Positions 12,645-25,803 of a stretch of DNA of 64,000 nucleotides are shown piece by piece. The DNA comes from Hepsetus odoe (Eukaryota; Chordata; Actinopteri; Characiformes; Hepsetidae). Under the pieces are notes generated by a model, which saw nothing but the letters and a program-made list of their open reading frames with translations, ran no database searches and was not told where the DNA came from. The stretch's first letter is position 1. Every line of letters starts with the position of its first letter. The position numbers and the translations under genes are program-made. Where the stretch lies: NCBI GenBank assembly GCA_017165825.1, contig CM029370.1, positions 12,587,708 to 12,651,707 on the forward strand. The letters run 5' to 3'.

Positions 12645-13960
12645 TCAACTTCTTTTGGCTGTTCATGTTTAGAGGTCGCCACAGCGGATCTCCTGTTCCC
12701 ATTTCTACCTGTCCTCCGCATCTTCCTCTTTCACAATGACTGCCTGCACATCCTCTCTCACCACATTCATAAACCTTCTCTTTGGCCTTCCTCTTCTCAG
12801 CTCCATTTTCAAATTCCTTCTCCCAGTATAAACCTTGTCTCTCCTCTGTACATATCCAAACCAACACAACCTAGCAGATGACTCCAGCCATTAGTCTACA
12901 CCGATTCCAACCTGCCTGCACTCTCTTCTTGACCTCTCTTCCACACTCCTCATTACTCTGAACTGGAGATCCCAAGAATTTAAACTCATCCGTCTTTGCC
13001 ACCTCTACTCCTTGCATCTTAAACATTTCATTGTCCTTTTTCTTTCACACTCATGCATTCTGTCTTTCTTTATGTATTTTGTTCTATTGACTTTCATTAC
13101 TCTCCTCTCTCGAGCATGTCTCCATCTCTCCAGGGTCTCCCCAAGCTGCTCCCTACTCTCACTACAGATCACAATGACATCTGCAAACTTCATTGTCCAT
13201 GGAGACTCTTATCACATCTTTCAACCTGCCCATTACCACTGCAAACATGAATGGGCTCAGGGCTGGTCTTTTTGGTGTAATCCCCACTCTACTTTAAATG
13301 CATCTCTAATACTGCAGATCTCACCACTGTCACATTGCCCTCATACATATCCTGTAATACTCTTGCATACTTCTCTGCAACTCCTGACTTTCTCACACAA
13401 AATCTCTCAAGGCACCCTGTCATATTCTTTCTTTAAGTCACAAAATGGGCAATGTATCTCCTTTTAAGCTTTTCCATCAACACCCTAAGAGCAAACGTTG
13501 CATCGGTGGCTTTTCGGCTTTTTCTCAGCATAAAACCATACTGCCGCTCATGAATCATGACAATCTCTTTTCTTAATCTAGCTTCCACTTCTCTTTCCCA
13601 TAACTTCATGCTGTGGCTGACCAATAGCAGTCTGTAGTTAATACAGCTTTGCACATCACCCGTATTCTTGAAAATTGGTACCAGAACTTTTTAACTCTTC
13701 TGAGGCATCCTCTCTCACATTCCAAACCAAGATTGCCTTGAAACTCAACAGTAGCCAAAATTCCACACACACCCTGTTGACTAACAATACTGGTGGGGGT
13801 AATTGTTATCACAGGCCTCGACCAGTATAGAAATGTGTTTCGTTGTCTGCATATTCGATCTGGCAAAGGTTTTACCCTTCCTATCCTCCAAATGCCCTTC
13901 CTGACACAACCCTTCATATTTATCCAAGCTTGGGAGCACAAAAAACAATATGCTGGGTTG
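12645..13960 (-). mobile_element. RTE-type LINE with large internal deletion (copy C)
   Basis: The 3' end (minus) lies at about 12650-12700 (GAGGTCGCCACAGCGGATC on plus). The RT C-terminal half follows, with FADV instead of FADD at about 13170-13190 and the same MKVNRTKYIKK as copy A2. It includes YGFMLRKSRKATDATFALRV near 13500-13560 and HSMKLWEREVEARLRKE near 13570-13620. At about 13700-13750 it jumps to the 5' UTR of the element (GGTTGTGTCAGGAAGGGCAT on minus), so the endonuclease and N-terminal RT are deleted. Non-functional. Confidence 0.5.
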
Positions 13961-16900
13961 TGCACCCCCAGTGGCAAGGTTATAAACTGTGAAGACATTA
14001 AGTTATAAATTAGTCAGTCTAGCTTTAAATGTAAAAAGTTAAATGTATAAACTGTCATGTCAATCCAATAAGCTTTTTACATTTAGAGTAAGAATGACTA
14101 CGTGTGCTGTGGCACTCATGTACTAGATTGACAGAGCTGACAGCATTGAGGATTTAGCACGCATTACTTTATGGATATGCAACTTTCCAGCTATGGCACT
14201 GTTGATAAAATAAAGGAGAAGACTATGAAAATTATCAACTTGGATTCATTAACGCAACCTGAATAGTAAAAATTTAAGTTTCTACTAATAATCTTTGGAA
14301 AATAAGACCTTGTTTTGTTAGTGTGGGCTGTGTGTCATGGTGATCGCAGAACCCCGGCCATGGCCATGGTCCCAGTACCCAGAGTTCTGAGCTGGAGGTT
14401 CTATCCAACTTGCACCAATCACACCTAATCACCCACACCTGGTCTGCCAGGCATTTAAGGTTTGCCAGCTCGACCCAGTATCACCTGTTCACCGTTTTGT
14501 GTCTTTCTGCCTAGTTTCTTGAGACAATTGTTTAGATCAGATTTAAGAACCCTGAAGTCTGCCATGCGCTTGTGCCTCTCTTTCCTTGCAAACATGAAAC
14601 TGTGATACAGACACAGGTTTTGGGCTATCCTGCTTTTAGACTTTCAAAGTCCTTAGCAAATCTGTTCAATAGGTTTAATCATGATAGACCTCAAGCCACC
14701 GAGCATGTTCATAAGCAATTGCAAAAAAATAAACTGAAAAAAAAAACCCAAAAGACAAACGGATGCTCACAGAACATGTGTAATGCAAATACTGCAGAGA
14801 TAATTGATAACTTGGTTTTAAAATAACCTTTATTTTACTTAATATACAAATATTTTAACTGATATTAGATGGACACAAACACAGCAGATATAAAATGTTT
14901 GGTCATCATACATCAAGTGTAACTACACAAGGCATACTAAAATCAGCAGGCTACATGATTGCTGCATTAAATGGCCTATTCCTAAAGGCAGTGCTATTGT
15001 CTTCCCCGCAAATGTAAACCAACTTGTGAACAGATCTCATTTCCATTAAACACAAAGGGTTTAATGAAAAAGCCTCACTACATAGGTGTATTGAAGCATT
15101 TGTGCATTATGTGGTTACGCTTTGTCTTAAATGTGATGAGAACAATCAAACAGAATGTTCCAAGGCTTTGGCAGCACTTGGAATAGAGGATATGCAGAGT
15201 GGATTGGGACGGGGACAAAGAAATTTGTTAAAGTTAAAGCGGTGGTGTTACATTTCTAAAAATAAAATGGATATAAATGAATCAGTAAATAAATAGCAAG
15301 GCTATTTTCAAAGAGGGCAACCGGCAGCATTTGCTGGAACATGTTCATTTTAACTTACAAATATTCATCTCCTGATATGACTTAAAACCAAATTCATATC
15401 TGTAACTTGCATTGCTATTGCAAAATAAACAAACAGGTGAACAACAGCTTACCCTTAAATACCGATCTTATATGATGGAATGGTTTTGGTGCAAAATTCC
15501 ATACTTGTAATGATATAACCACAAATACATAATACTGTACTTTTTGTTCACCATGATAGCTGGACACTTTATAATGTATAACTGTATATGGGAAGACTTT
15601 ACTGGGTATTCTGGGAGTATAAATATAAATAATTTCAACACATTTTAACTACGTAATAAATTGTGCAAACCCATAACAACTATTGTGCAAAGGTGTGAAG
15701 TACTTTGAAAATCTATTTTCCTAGGTAAAGCCTCAATTTTTTTGTTATCTTTTTTGATATTTAAAAATGTCCCAAACAACTGACAACACCAAAAAACATC
15801 CGAGCATTACACAAACCCTGCTATGTACACAAAGAATGCAACATGTACATGTTCATATTAAAAATCTATCGCAGATGCACAAAAACACATATCACAGAAG
15901 CCATTCACATTGAGTTTAGATCGTATGAATCCATATGTCTAGTGAGAGTTTATTAAAAATGCAACATTCGCTGATAAGGTTGGCCAGATTTCCCCTATTT
16001 TGCCCTCAACCCAACACCAGTGTCTGGAGCTATATTTGGTGGAAGTGTAAAGGTAATAAAGTGTAGGGCCTTGATGTGCTCTGCCTGAGATGGTCTGTGC
16101 AAATACAACCACTTGAACTTGTGAATGTGAATGTGCTAGCTGTATTGTGTCAAGTGCCCGCACGTCCAACCACCCACAATGCTTGGTCTCCAAAATCAGT
16201 GTGGCATTTAGGCATTGGAACTGGTAAACAACACAGGCTCTCTTTTCATATTCTTTAAAGGCCAGGTCCAGACAATGCCATTTTGTTCCAGGTGAAAAAA
16301 AAAATCAAACTTGTGTTTATAAATTCTCCAGAAATTGGTTTAGCGCTTAGATATCCAGGTAACAGTCTCTTATCGCCACACCTTTTCCTCAGTGCCAAGA
16401 ACTTTGTTATGAGGTCACCAAAGAGTAGATCATACTGGAAGACAAAAAGCAAGGAAATCAGTTAAATTCAGCCCCTGTAAACAAGCACAGTGTATATGCA
16501 CACAGTAAAGCACAGGAAAGAAAAAATCCCTACATAACAAATTATCCATTAATCAGCATACGTTTAATGAAGCCTGATGTTTAATATATCACAAGACTGT
16601 TGTTTCTGGGAATGGGCCTTTTTCACAAGAGCCCGTTTGTGTTGGTTTATTTGAAGATGCCATTAAAGAGTGCTTTAAAAATGCCCATAGAGCCGATGCC
16701 AACGGGAGTGAGTTTGACACTTCAAATATAAGCAGCTTGGAAAACAGCTTGAAGCATGTTACACTGCAAGTTATGTTTAATTAATCAAATCAATTGAACA
16801 AACTTTGGCATTAGTCATGGAATTGGGGAAGCTAAGAAGAGGTTGGTAAAAGAGGTCTGCTGCTGGAGATATACTTCAGTTATCTTTACTAAGGAATAAA

Positions 16901-16976
16901 TAAGGATTTGGAATGTCTAAAAGAACAGCATTCAGGGTGTGAACTTCCAATGTTCAAATAAGGAAGTGCTGCACAT
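13961..16976. other. Non-coding stretch, possible LTR-like piece
   Basis: Mostly AT-rich unique sequence. At about 14335-14550 there is a GC-richer block starting TGTGTCATGGTGATCGCAG with a CAGGCATTTAAGG TATA-like stretch, resembling a truncated LTR, but no matching end or target duplication was found. Minus-strand AATAAA signals, for example near 14830, occur, but no linked coding exon was identified. Confidence 0.5.
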
Positions 16977-17165
16977 TTACATTTACATTCATGGTATTTA
17001 GCAGAGTGACTTCCATTTCCATATTACAGGGACAGTCTCCCTTGAGCAGTTTAGGGTTGAGGGTCTTCCTCATGAACCCAATAGATGGTGAAAGATGGTG
17101 TTGGAGGCAGGACTTGAACCTTTTGACCTCTTGGTCATAGCTGCATCATATCCATTATCATTTAA
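16977..17165 (-). mobile_element. V-SINE-like element
   Basis: The plus strand begins ACATTTACATTTACATTCAT followed by ATTTAGCAGAGTGACTT, the reverse of the V-SINE-type tail (AAATG..TAAATG). It continues to AGGCAGGACTTGAACC, the complement of a decayed B-box. It is diverged, but the head-to-tail order fits a tRNA-derived SINE on the minus strand. Confidence 0.5.
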
Positions 17166-20100
17166 AACAGTCTGTCAAAAAAATATTGTTTTTACTCTAT
17201 ATGTGACTTTTCAGCTAAGTTGTTGGATGTCTTTAGAACCAGTAGGGAATGTTGCTAGTAATGAAAGCTTCTGGAATTGAGCATTGCATAAACTGCTCAT
17301 CTTTCTTACCTCAAACCTCACTGAGTTGATCAATAATCTGAGACATGCTTATGTGGTCTCTGTCACTCTAGGACATACTGTTATCTATAAACTGGATATA
17401 GAATAGATGCATTTTGGATTTTAGTATGCTTTAGTTTGGGCGCCATTCAAATGTAATATTTCATTTTGGTTTTTTTTTAAAGGGAAAAAGAGAAATTAAT
17501 TGCAGATCTAGTCTTTTCATTTGAACTTGTTTTGGAAAAAAGCAAAAAAAACAAAACATGAGTGCAGCCAGTGCAACTGGTATCAGTATATTTTATCTAA
17601 TGCATAATTAGTTCCAATGTGATAAACTTCACAGATGAATACAAATAACCATACAAAACTGTTCTAAAAGTAATATTATTACTTTCCCAGGGGTGGTGCA
17701 GCTGTACTTAGCTATGCTATGAACCTTTGCCAATTTGTCACAAACTGTTACTTCATTCAGTGTCTGTAAAATGGATTTTCAGCTAAATGCTGTAACGTTA
17801 TCTTGTTCTGAAGGTTCTGCAGTATCTGTCACAGATGCAGAACAGTGCACATTTCATCCCCTTCTAGCACCAATGCATTGTTCCCAGCTTGGCTCTAGGC
17901 GATGAAAAGGGAGTTGCAGGTCCCACACCCATTACTATAATCACCAAATAGGTGCCAGGAGTCAGCAGTAATTAACATGAAGGACTGAGGCAATTTTACA
18001 CCATGAAGGGAGATGGTGAATGAGCTGTTGTACTTAATCAGAAACCTTATATGGGCTGCACTAAGTACACTGTGTGCAAAAATCATCCAATTACATTCTC
18101 AGGTCAGTAACATATGCTGTCTGTCTACAATTCCAATGCACTTTCTAAATTTTAAACAAAGAAAGAGGGGAGGTTATTTAAAAAAATGGTACATGGTACA
18201 TGACAGATTTTACTTTTGCCAACCAAATGAAATGGTTCAAATGAAATTGCCTGTTTTTGTTAGTGTAAACAACCTCTGTTCTAATTGAGTGCTGTGTATT
18301 GTTCCTCATTTGTATATTGTTACATGAACATGGTGTAGGTAGGGTGGATATATAGAATAGCCAGACGTTAAACAAGAAAGACCACAGGTTGTACATATAC
18401 ATGCTTCTACAAATGGAATTTGTGAGAATCCCTGGGATTGTCAGCCCCCATGAACAAGGAACTCCTTCTTCATTCCTTCATTCCTCCATGAGTTCATGAA
18501 ATCATCATTCTCTTTTCCTATCATAATGAACCTATTCAGGAGACATCAAGTTCACCCAGCCTAAGTGGGGTAGGTACACTGACAAGGCAGAGAGATTCAC
18601 CATCTTTCCCCTAAACAAAACATCATTATGCATCTATCTGTGCTGCTCTTTCTTTACTTCCCTCTGGCTGGAAGTTGATGCCAAGAAGAACAAGGCTTCA
18701 AAGTTGCCACCATTACTATTAAAGAGCACAGCCTAGCAGTTTGTAGCAGTTCCAGAAAGAGGTTTGCACTATGGTTCCATGATATGGATGTTAATTATAT
18801 TTGTATTGCTGCAGTTTTGAGACTCCTTGTTAAATATACTACATCCACTGATAAATCCATTGATCAGCCTCCATGAATTTACCATTTAAGGTAAATGAAT
18901 ATTATATTATGAATTTAATAATATAATAGATATTATGAATATATTATTATATATTATGAATAATATCTGGAACTGTGATTGATAAAATTGTTCAAAGCAC
19001 CAGATAATACCATTTCTGGTTATGTATCAGTATTCTAAATCTCAATATCTTCATAACAAATAATGTATGTCTAGGCTGGCATACTGGCCACAGTACAAGC
19101 AGATGAACCGCCGTATTTTTATGTGCTGAAGGGTCCTGGTCTTCTCCTACAAAGAAACCCCCAGGCTATCATTCTGAAAGAGGGGATGCCCTGCTAAAAA
19201 CTGCATGAGCTTCTCTGGTTATGCATTTGCAATATGTGGTTCATGATTTCTGAGGATTATCCCACTTTTGAATTTGCTGTGTTTATAGGAATTACATAAA
19301 TACATGTTTGGTTAACAGATATCTCAGTTTACTGATAACATCCAATTATCATGATTCATGGATACTGGCAAAAGTACTTGTAGTTCATGGCATTATTAAT
19401 AGTGCGGGATACAAACAGCTCTAAAGTGAGTGAAATTATTCAACCATCACCTGTCCAAATATATTACAGCAGCTGAACTCCCAAATCTAAACACAAAACA
19501 CCATCACAGATGAAATAAGAATATATCAAATTAATTAAAACCTAACATTTAGCTTGAGGACAACATGTTATAACACAAAATACACTGGGTTAGTAATATC
19601 ATAACATCATAAGCAACAACATAAGAGACATAAATAAAAATAAGGAGGAAAGAGGGGAAAGCATACTTAATAAGCTAACCACAATCTAAACTGAGACATT
19701 TTCAGAACGCAAGGCATTGCTTTCAGCAGAAGTGATGTAAAATGAAATGTTAATTTCTCTTTGAATGATATTTAATAAAATGCTCATGTAATTTAAAATA
19801 AAAATACACATATTTAAAAACCATGTACTTCATTTTGAAGATTTCAAAGCACACCCCTGTACCAAAAATGATCAAATAATCATTTTATCAATAATCAATG
19901 TCTGTTTAGTATGATAAAATACATTTTTGAAATATTTCGAAATCATTTTGAAATATTTGAAAATACAAAATGCACACTCCAACATAAAGACATACATATT
20001 TCTGTGATCTCCTTTTTTTTTTTTGCCTTAGACTTTTTAAGGGTTCAGGTAGCCTTTCTTTAACCTAGCCCATTTTAAAACAACCTAAGGTCTCCCTTCT

Positions 20101-23100
20101 GTTTTATATTCAAAAGGGTCAGGTTTACTGTTCTACCAGGTTTGTACATTATTAAATACATTAGATTGCATACATACATAATACATAAATATAAAAAAAC
20201 TTTTTCTTGTTGACATCACACTGGCACTTTGATTTTTACAGTACTATTCTCTTTAAGATCCTCATACAATGAAATGAACTGAAATAATACCGGGTAACAC
20301 CGGAGTAAAGTGTATTACTGGTTGAGCACACAATCTAATATGGCTAATGTGTACTTCAGCATCTGTGTTATGTCTCTGAAGCTGTTATTTTTTTGTAACT
20401 GTTTACCACCTCCATTAGCACTTCCAAGTGTTTAGTTCTAAATATAAACCACTTCCTTTTATAATAAGTAGTGGTAATTAACCAAAACAGAGGTTAATAC
20501 ATCTTAATAAGTTACATTTTTGGGGTTCTTTGTGTGTAACCCTAGGATACCCTTATCTGAAGAATTATCTGATAAGCTTAAAATTACAGGATGTATGTAG
20601 AAAAAAACACATTTGCTGGTTAAAACATGAAGTGGGATAAAACCTCTTTAAGCAATTTGAGTATAAATATAGAAGTGTGGTAAATTGGCCTGTGAGCTTT
20701 TAACAGAGATATGCAAAACTACCACACATTCTAGAAAGATCTAATCATATTCTGCAATATTTATATTATTTGAGACTTTGAGTATTGTCCTGTTTAATAA
20801 AAAAAAAAAGAAGAAAAAATCAGATAAGTATATATGACCTTAATAAAGGTCTGGAGCACTTTAAGCAGGTCAGAGAGGTTTTGCTGATGTATTTGATCAG
20901 AAAATGTTTAAATTGTTCGAGCCTTACTTAGTGTTACAGCATACATCAGCACTAAAATCTCTCCACAATGGTAACTTTAATGGTAACTAATGGTAACATA
21001 TGTAATACTGCAAACAAAATGTATTTCTTGGTGTCATTGCCATTTTTGGTAGTTCTCTGATCATGAGCTACTGTGGGTAAATGCAACGTAAGTACATTTT
21101 ATGCAAATGTGTGCAATAAAACATTATGTGTTGACAAAAGGATGATAACAAGTGCTACATGCAGGAAGCAACAGATATTTCCAGCCTTTATCACTATCCA
21201 CTACTCATATATAAATACATGTTAACATAGTTGCATATAAAGTTTCAGTCATTCATAATGGAATTAAGTGCTCCAAACAGCTAAATGAATCTGGTTAATT
21301 GTTCTCTGGGCTCTAGCCGCTATAAGAAGACAATTAGGAGTGATTGGGGAAAAAGGCTTTAATGGTCTAGAGGTATGAAAATGTATGAAAATGCATATTC
21401 ATAATTTAAGGCCAGTCTTTTAAGGTCCGTATAACAAGGTAATAAAATCCCGTGTTTAAGCCTAAATTAAGCTAATTAAATCAATGGGGGAATATTATTA
21501 AGACCCTTCTTATGATCCATGCTCTTATATATTACATCCATCCATCCAAAATTGAAATAAGTTGAGATATTAAAATAAGTTGAGATATTGAAAAAAAAAA
21601 AAAAAACTGGAGTGGAAAGGCCTTTAATTGTGTACTATCCAGATTAACCATGTTTTTTTTTTTCTCTCTTCTGCAGGATTGTCAGAACTCTAAACCAGAA
21701 TTTTGGGCCTGCATAGACAAGCTCACTGTCAAACTGTACTACTGTCTTTCTTGACCTTGCCCTCCCTCTAAAGCTCCCAGATAGTAGAGGAACTGGTGTG
21801 ACATTTGCCTAGCTAAAGCCTTGTCAGAAGGGTTTATTCAATGTTTGCCTCTCTTGTCAAAGTGGCACCCTCATTTCTTGTGTTGTTATCTTCAGAACTG
21901 CTGCTAGGCTAATGAGGCATGGCAAAACTTGCAGAATAATTTGATGGGGATGTCCAGGAGGGTTGATATTCGACTCACAATCAATCTGCAAGCAGGGCCA
22001 CTCTTCACAGGTGATCCTTATAATCTTTATGCAGGGTTGCTCATATACAAGGGGGTTAGAGGAACATGCTTCAAGGAAACCTGGGTAGAGGGTGTGCAGG
22101 ATGCATAGGTAGTTTTCATCAGATCACACACAGAGGCTGTTTCCATCCTTCATCAACATGCATTAAAGTGACCATGCTGGTATTTCTTTTTGACCACATA
22201 GAAATTAAGATTTAAACACACTCAGCATGGGTTGCATTTGGATATTGATCACTCAAACCATATTTAGGTGGTCACAGAAGGATCTTGACTACATTGACAC
22301 TGACAAAATTTGTTTTATTATGTAAATGTCAGTCCACTGCTAGAATATATTTCTTCCAATATTTGGCAGAATGAGTAATAACAGGAAAGGAACCATATTA
22401 AAGGTAGATTACCAGACATTAAATAAAAAAGATGAGGGAAAAGACAAATCAGGTCTTGTTACACTGGAGGACCCATTTGTGTGAATTAAATCCATCCAGA
22501 TACATTCACAAACATCCAGACAAGCTCTTGACAAGGAACAGATGTTAATGCCAGGAGTAAACAACCTTTTACAGTATGCTTCAAATTAGAACACATCCAT
22601 TAGCATTTAGTGGCAGCCATTGTGGTCTCTTTTTGCTTGAAATACCCTGTCATGGCTAAATGTCCTGTTGACAGAAAAGGTTACAGCAAATCACTGGTGA
22701 GAACTCTGTGAGGGGTTTGTACTGGAGGAATTCCAGCCACAACTGAAAGGTTTGTGAAGGGGTGGTGAGGACTGGGGAGGCTAACAGGGAAACACATTCT
22801 TAAAGACAGCATAACCATGGAGAAAGAGACCAACTCACTACCATCACCCTCAGAGTCCTAAACAGTAGGTGCAGTCCTGTAGACACTGAAGAAGTGGAGG
22901 GGGAAGAAACAACTTTTTAAGCACTTAAAACTCTTAATTACAGCATTTGCACTTTAAGGATCCCATTTCTGAATCTGAATTACTTATATCAGAAGAGTAA
23001 AGTTTAACTCAGTTGTAAGAGATTGCACTGGTGGTTTCAAATGGTTGGCTGTCACAACATCTTATTGTCTAGTTGGATTGATACCAACATAAGGGCAGAT

Positions 23101-23811
23101 GTATATGTGTGTTTGATCATACATAGTGATTTTATATTAATGAATTAGATTTTATATCAATCTATAAGAAAGACAAACCATAAAAATTAGTACTCAGCTT
23201 TGTCACATCAGTTAATTCTTTCATACATTTTCATTGGCATTAGTGTGGTGCGGGGTTGGATCATCACTGGATTTAAGGCTGTATTGGAGGACAGTGCTTT
23301 AACTTTTTTCAAACATGATTTCTACACATATCTGATTGTTGTAACTTTTTAAAGAAAAATTAAAAGTTGTAAAAGTCAGTCATAATAGTTTTATAATAAG
23401 GTATAGTATTGTGATAACTAATCCTATATAACTATTAAAGAGGGAGTTGGAGGGAGACAGAGTATATTTTACAGAAGATATATACTTGAACTTAGTCCAT
23501 AATGTCATGGACCAAAGGATACTAGCCCTTTGAGCTTTTAAAGCATTGGGTTGCAGTAATATAATGTGAAGCCATAATATAAAAGAAAAACAATTCTACC
23601 CAGAGGCATGTTCCAGACGCCAAGCACAATGTCCTTGCCAATTCATATTCTTGTTTTAGTATACATTTCTGCTATGCTATAGGCTTTTGGTAGCCTATAT
23701 TATAGCAAATATACATACTAATAAAGCATAATTCTCTGCAAAGATATAAGAGTCATCTTATGAGCATCTTAGTGGACACAAAATTTCACTTTAATCACTA
23801 GAGTGGTAGAA
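17166..23811. other. Long unique non-coding stretch 3' of visible cnih3 exons
   Basis: No repeat family or ORF is recognised over about 6.6 kb. I looked on the minus strand for the last cornichon exon, expected as AG then C/T-ATG-ATY-TAY and ending Val-Ser-Ser-stop, and did not find it. AT-rich inverted segments occur at about 18895-18965. The stretch is a candidate for 3' UTR, the last intron and conserved non-coding elements. Confidence 0.5.
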
Positions 23812-23827
23812 TGGTAGGTACCTACCA
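23812..23827. promoter_or_regulatory. 16-bp perfect palindrome over the cnih3 5' splice site
   Basis: TGGTAGGTACCTACCA is its own reverse complement. It includes the last bases of the exon and the GTAGGT donor. In the pre-mRNA it could fold as a six-pair stem with a GUAC loop, placing the donor in paired RNA. That this affects splicing is inference; the palindrome itself is seen directly. Confidence 0.5.
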
Positions 23828-23969
23828 GTAGAGATAATAGAAGAAGGAAAGCACGAAGAAGGACATCTTGCACCAGGCCTCTTTCTGGCAAAACTTAAGT
23901 GTGTCCCCATTCATTACAGAAGCAGGGTCATAGAGCAGCTCCTTAGTGTCTGTTGGGCTGTGGAAGTAC
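23826..23969 (-). CDS. cnih3: cnih3 exon, penultimate coding exon
   Basis: The 144-nt minus-strand exon follows acceptor TTCGGCAG and ends TACTG before donor GTAGGT. It encodes the end of an Arg codon, then 47 residues from YFHSPTDTKE through VMNGDTLKFCQKEAWCK to SFFYYLY, then TG. With TG as the first two bases, the next codon is Cys if the last exon begins with C or T, matching CNIH3 (YLYC) rather than Ser in CNIH2. This is the conserved C-terminal cornichon region. If the donor is not used, the frame reads Trp then stop (TACTGGTAG), giving a protein lacking the last ~9 residues. Confidence 0.5.
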
Positions 23970-24696
23970 CTGCCGAAGAGGGGGAAAAACAAAAGCCGGG
24001 TAGCGAGCCATGTTACACCACCAAGTCCCTGTGCTATTCTCTTTTAGCTGTCCAAGGTCCAAACCATGACTCTGGGGTCCAGGCTTTTGACTGGATAATA
24101 CCACTTTAAAGAATGTTCCTTCATATCATTAAGATCAAACCACGTATTACTGTATTCAGTAACTCTGATTTGATCAATAACGGAAATACTGTGCTGCTAT
24201 TTGGTAAACCATGATACTGAAAATATCCCTCATATCCAGTTTCATCAAAGGTTCTTTTTTAGAGGCGCAGAGCAGCTCTGGTCTCACAAGCTCCTCATAC
24301 ACTGTTACTCTCTGATATGGCTCATGATCATGATCATCCACAGTGCATCAGAGGGAACTGATATAAACTTTTACCCTTCAAAATCATGAATACATGTATG
24401 TTTGCAGACACTTAAAAGGCACAGAAATATCAAATCCAATAAAACTTAGCCACTCATTTTTGTTTAATTAGCAGTATGGGTTTATAGGATAAAACTGTAA
24501 CAAGTAGAAATTTCAAGCTGAAATCTGGTTAAAGTCTTGATGCTAAGAAAACTCCTGTTTCTTTCCAATTTAAATATGTTTAATTCCACAAACATGTTAG
24601 TAGCACTGTCAAACTGTTCCAACAACACTGGGAAAGGAAAGATGACAATGGGTTCTCTCCAATGTAAAGCTCCATCACACATTTCATACTGTTTAT

Positions 24697-24753
24697 AACA
24701 CAATACTATTGGACAGATTAAAACACTTGAAAAGAACCATTAACTGCTAATTC

Positions 24754-24793
<40 letters not shown>

Positions 24794-24887
24794 ATTGCTG
24801 AATGTAATTCTTTTCAAAAATCTGTTTAATCTAATCTAACACAATACTATTGGACAGATTAAAACGCTTGAAAAAGACCATTAACTG

Positions 24888-24927
<40 letters not shown>
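24697..24927. repeat. 141-bp tandem duplication with (TA)n
   Basis: AACACAATACTATTGGACAG starts at 24697 and again at 24838, with the following ~45 bases nearly identical (CATTAACTGCTAAT). Each copy leads into a TA microsatellite (24759-24788 and 24891-24927). The period is 141 bp. It lies in the cnih3 intron between 23970 and 29899. Confidence 0.5.
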
Positions 24928-24932
<5 letters not shown>

Positions 24933-25803
24933 TCTGGGGGAAAAAGATTTCATTCTTAATTTACAACCACCCCAAACACCTTTGAATTAAGAATTCATGA
25001 AAGTTTTCTACAAAAAGGAAAAATACTGAACCTACTCACTTCTTATTGGTTTCAGTTTTAAATGAAATGAAGGTTTAAACACTTTTCTGTTATGTCAGTT
25101 GTTGCTGCTTGTAGTAAACCACCATACAGATGACACAAATGAAAACTGCAGGAAGCTTAATGACATAACTTTAATTCCACTTAAGTTCAAGGAGGTTGAT
25201 ATTCAGATATGGACAAATTCTGACCAAGAGTGTCTTTTCACACCTCTACTATTTTACACAACATTGTTTATGCTCAGTGCATGTTTACAGTGTGGGCTCC
25301 TGCCGAGCATGAAAAACCACCATGTGTCTGTGCCTTTGCCGCCCAGGGGGTACAGGAGACATGTTTCAAATAAACACAACTGCTGTTCCCTCAAGCATGG
25401 CTAATACAAAATCATATTCCAAACAAATCAGGCCCACAGTGAGCTCTCCAGCTAACAGGATGGGTTTAGCTCTGAAACATTAAAAGGAAAGATAAAATGA
25501 AAATTTAAATGTGGTTTTATATTACAAGAATGATTTCTTACACTATCAGGGGCATTCTGCAAATTCTGGGTGGAATTCTAATTCTTTGTTACTCAGTAAC
25601 AAATTCCATTTGAATGTACAGTAGCAGAGTTTATCTTGATATCAATGTGATTAAAAATATCACTGGGCATTCTTTATTCTTTCCTTTATTTTTTGGATAC
25701 ATGAAACGAGCAATCAAAAAATGTAATTGAATGTATTTATCAGTATGTAACTACCTCTTTAGCTGTGGAGCTCTTTTAGTCCCACTGTTAATATATTAAT
25801 TTA
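24928..25803. other. Intronic sequence, nothing recognised
   Basis: No repeat or exon was identified. A 101-codon plus-strand ORF (25099-25404) has no recognisable motif and is probably chance. Confidence 0.5.

Noticed and set aside
12594..13467. Plus-strand ORFs with Ser/Leu/His-rich sequence
   Set aside because: Antisense frames of a minus-strand RTE LINE.
14905..14945. Minus-strand TTTTAG|TATGCCTTG as the last cnih3 exon
   Set aside because: It reads CMPCVVTLDV-stop, which does not match cornichon C termini beyond the first two residues.
22141..22185. Minus-strand AG|CATGGTCACTTTAATG as the last cnih3 exon
   Set aside because: It reads CMVTLMHV-stop, with no pyrimidine-rich acceptor and poor match to the expected MIYTLVSS-like ending.
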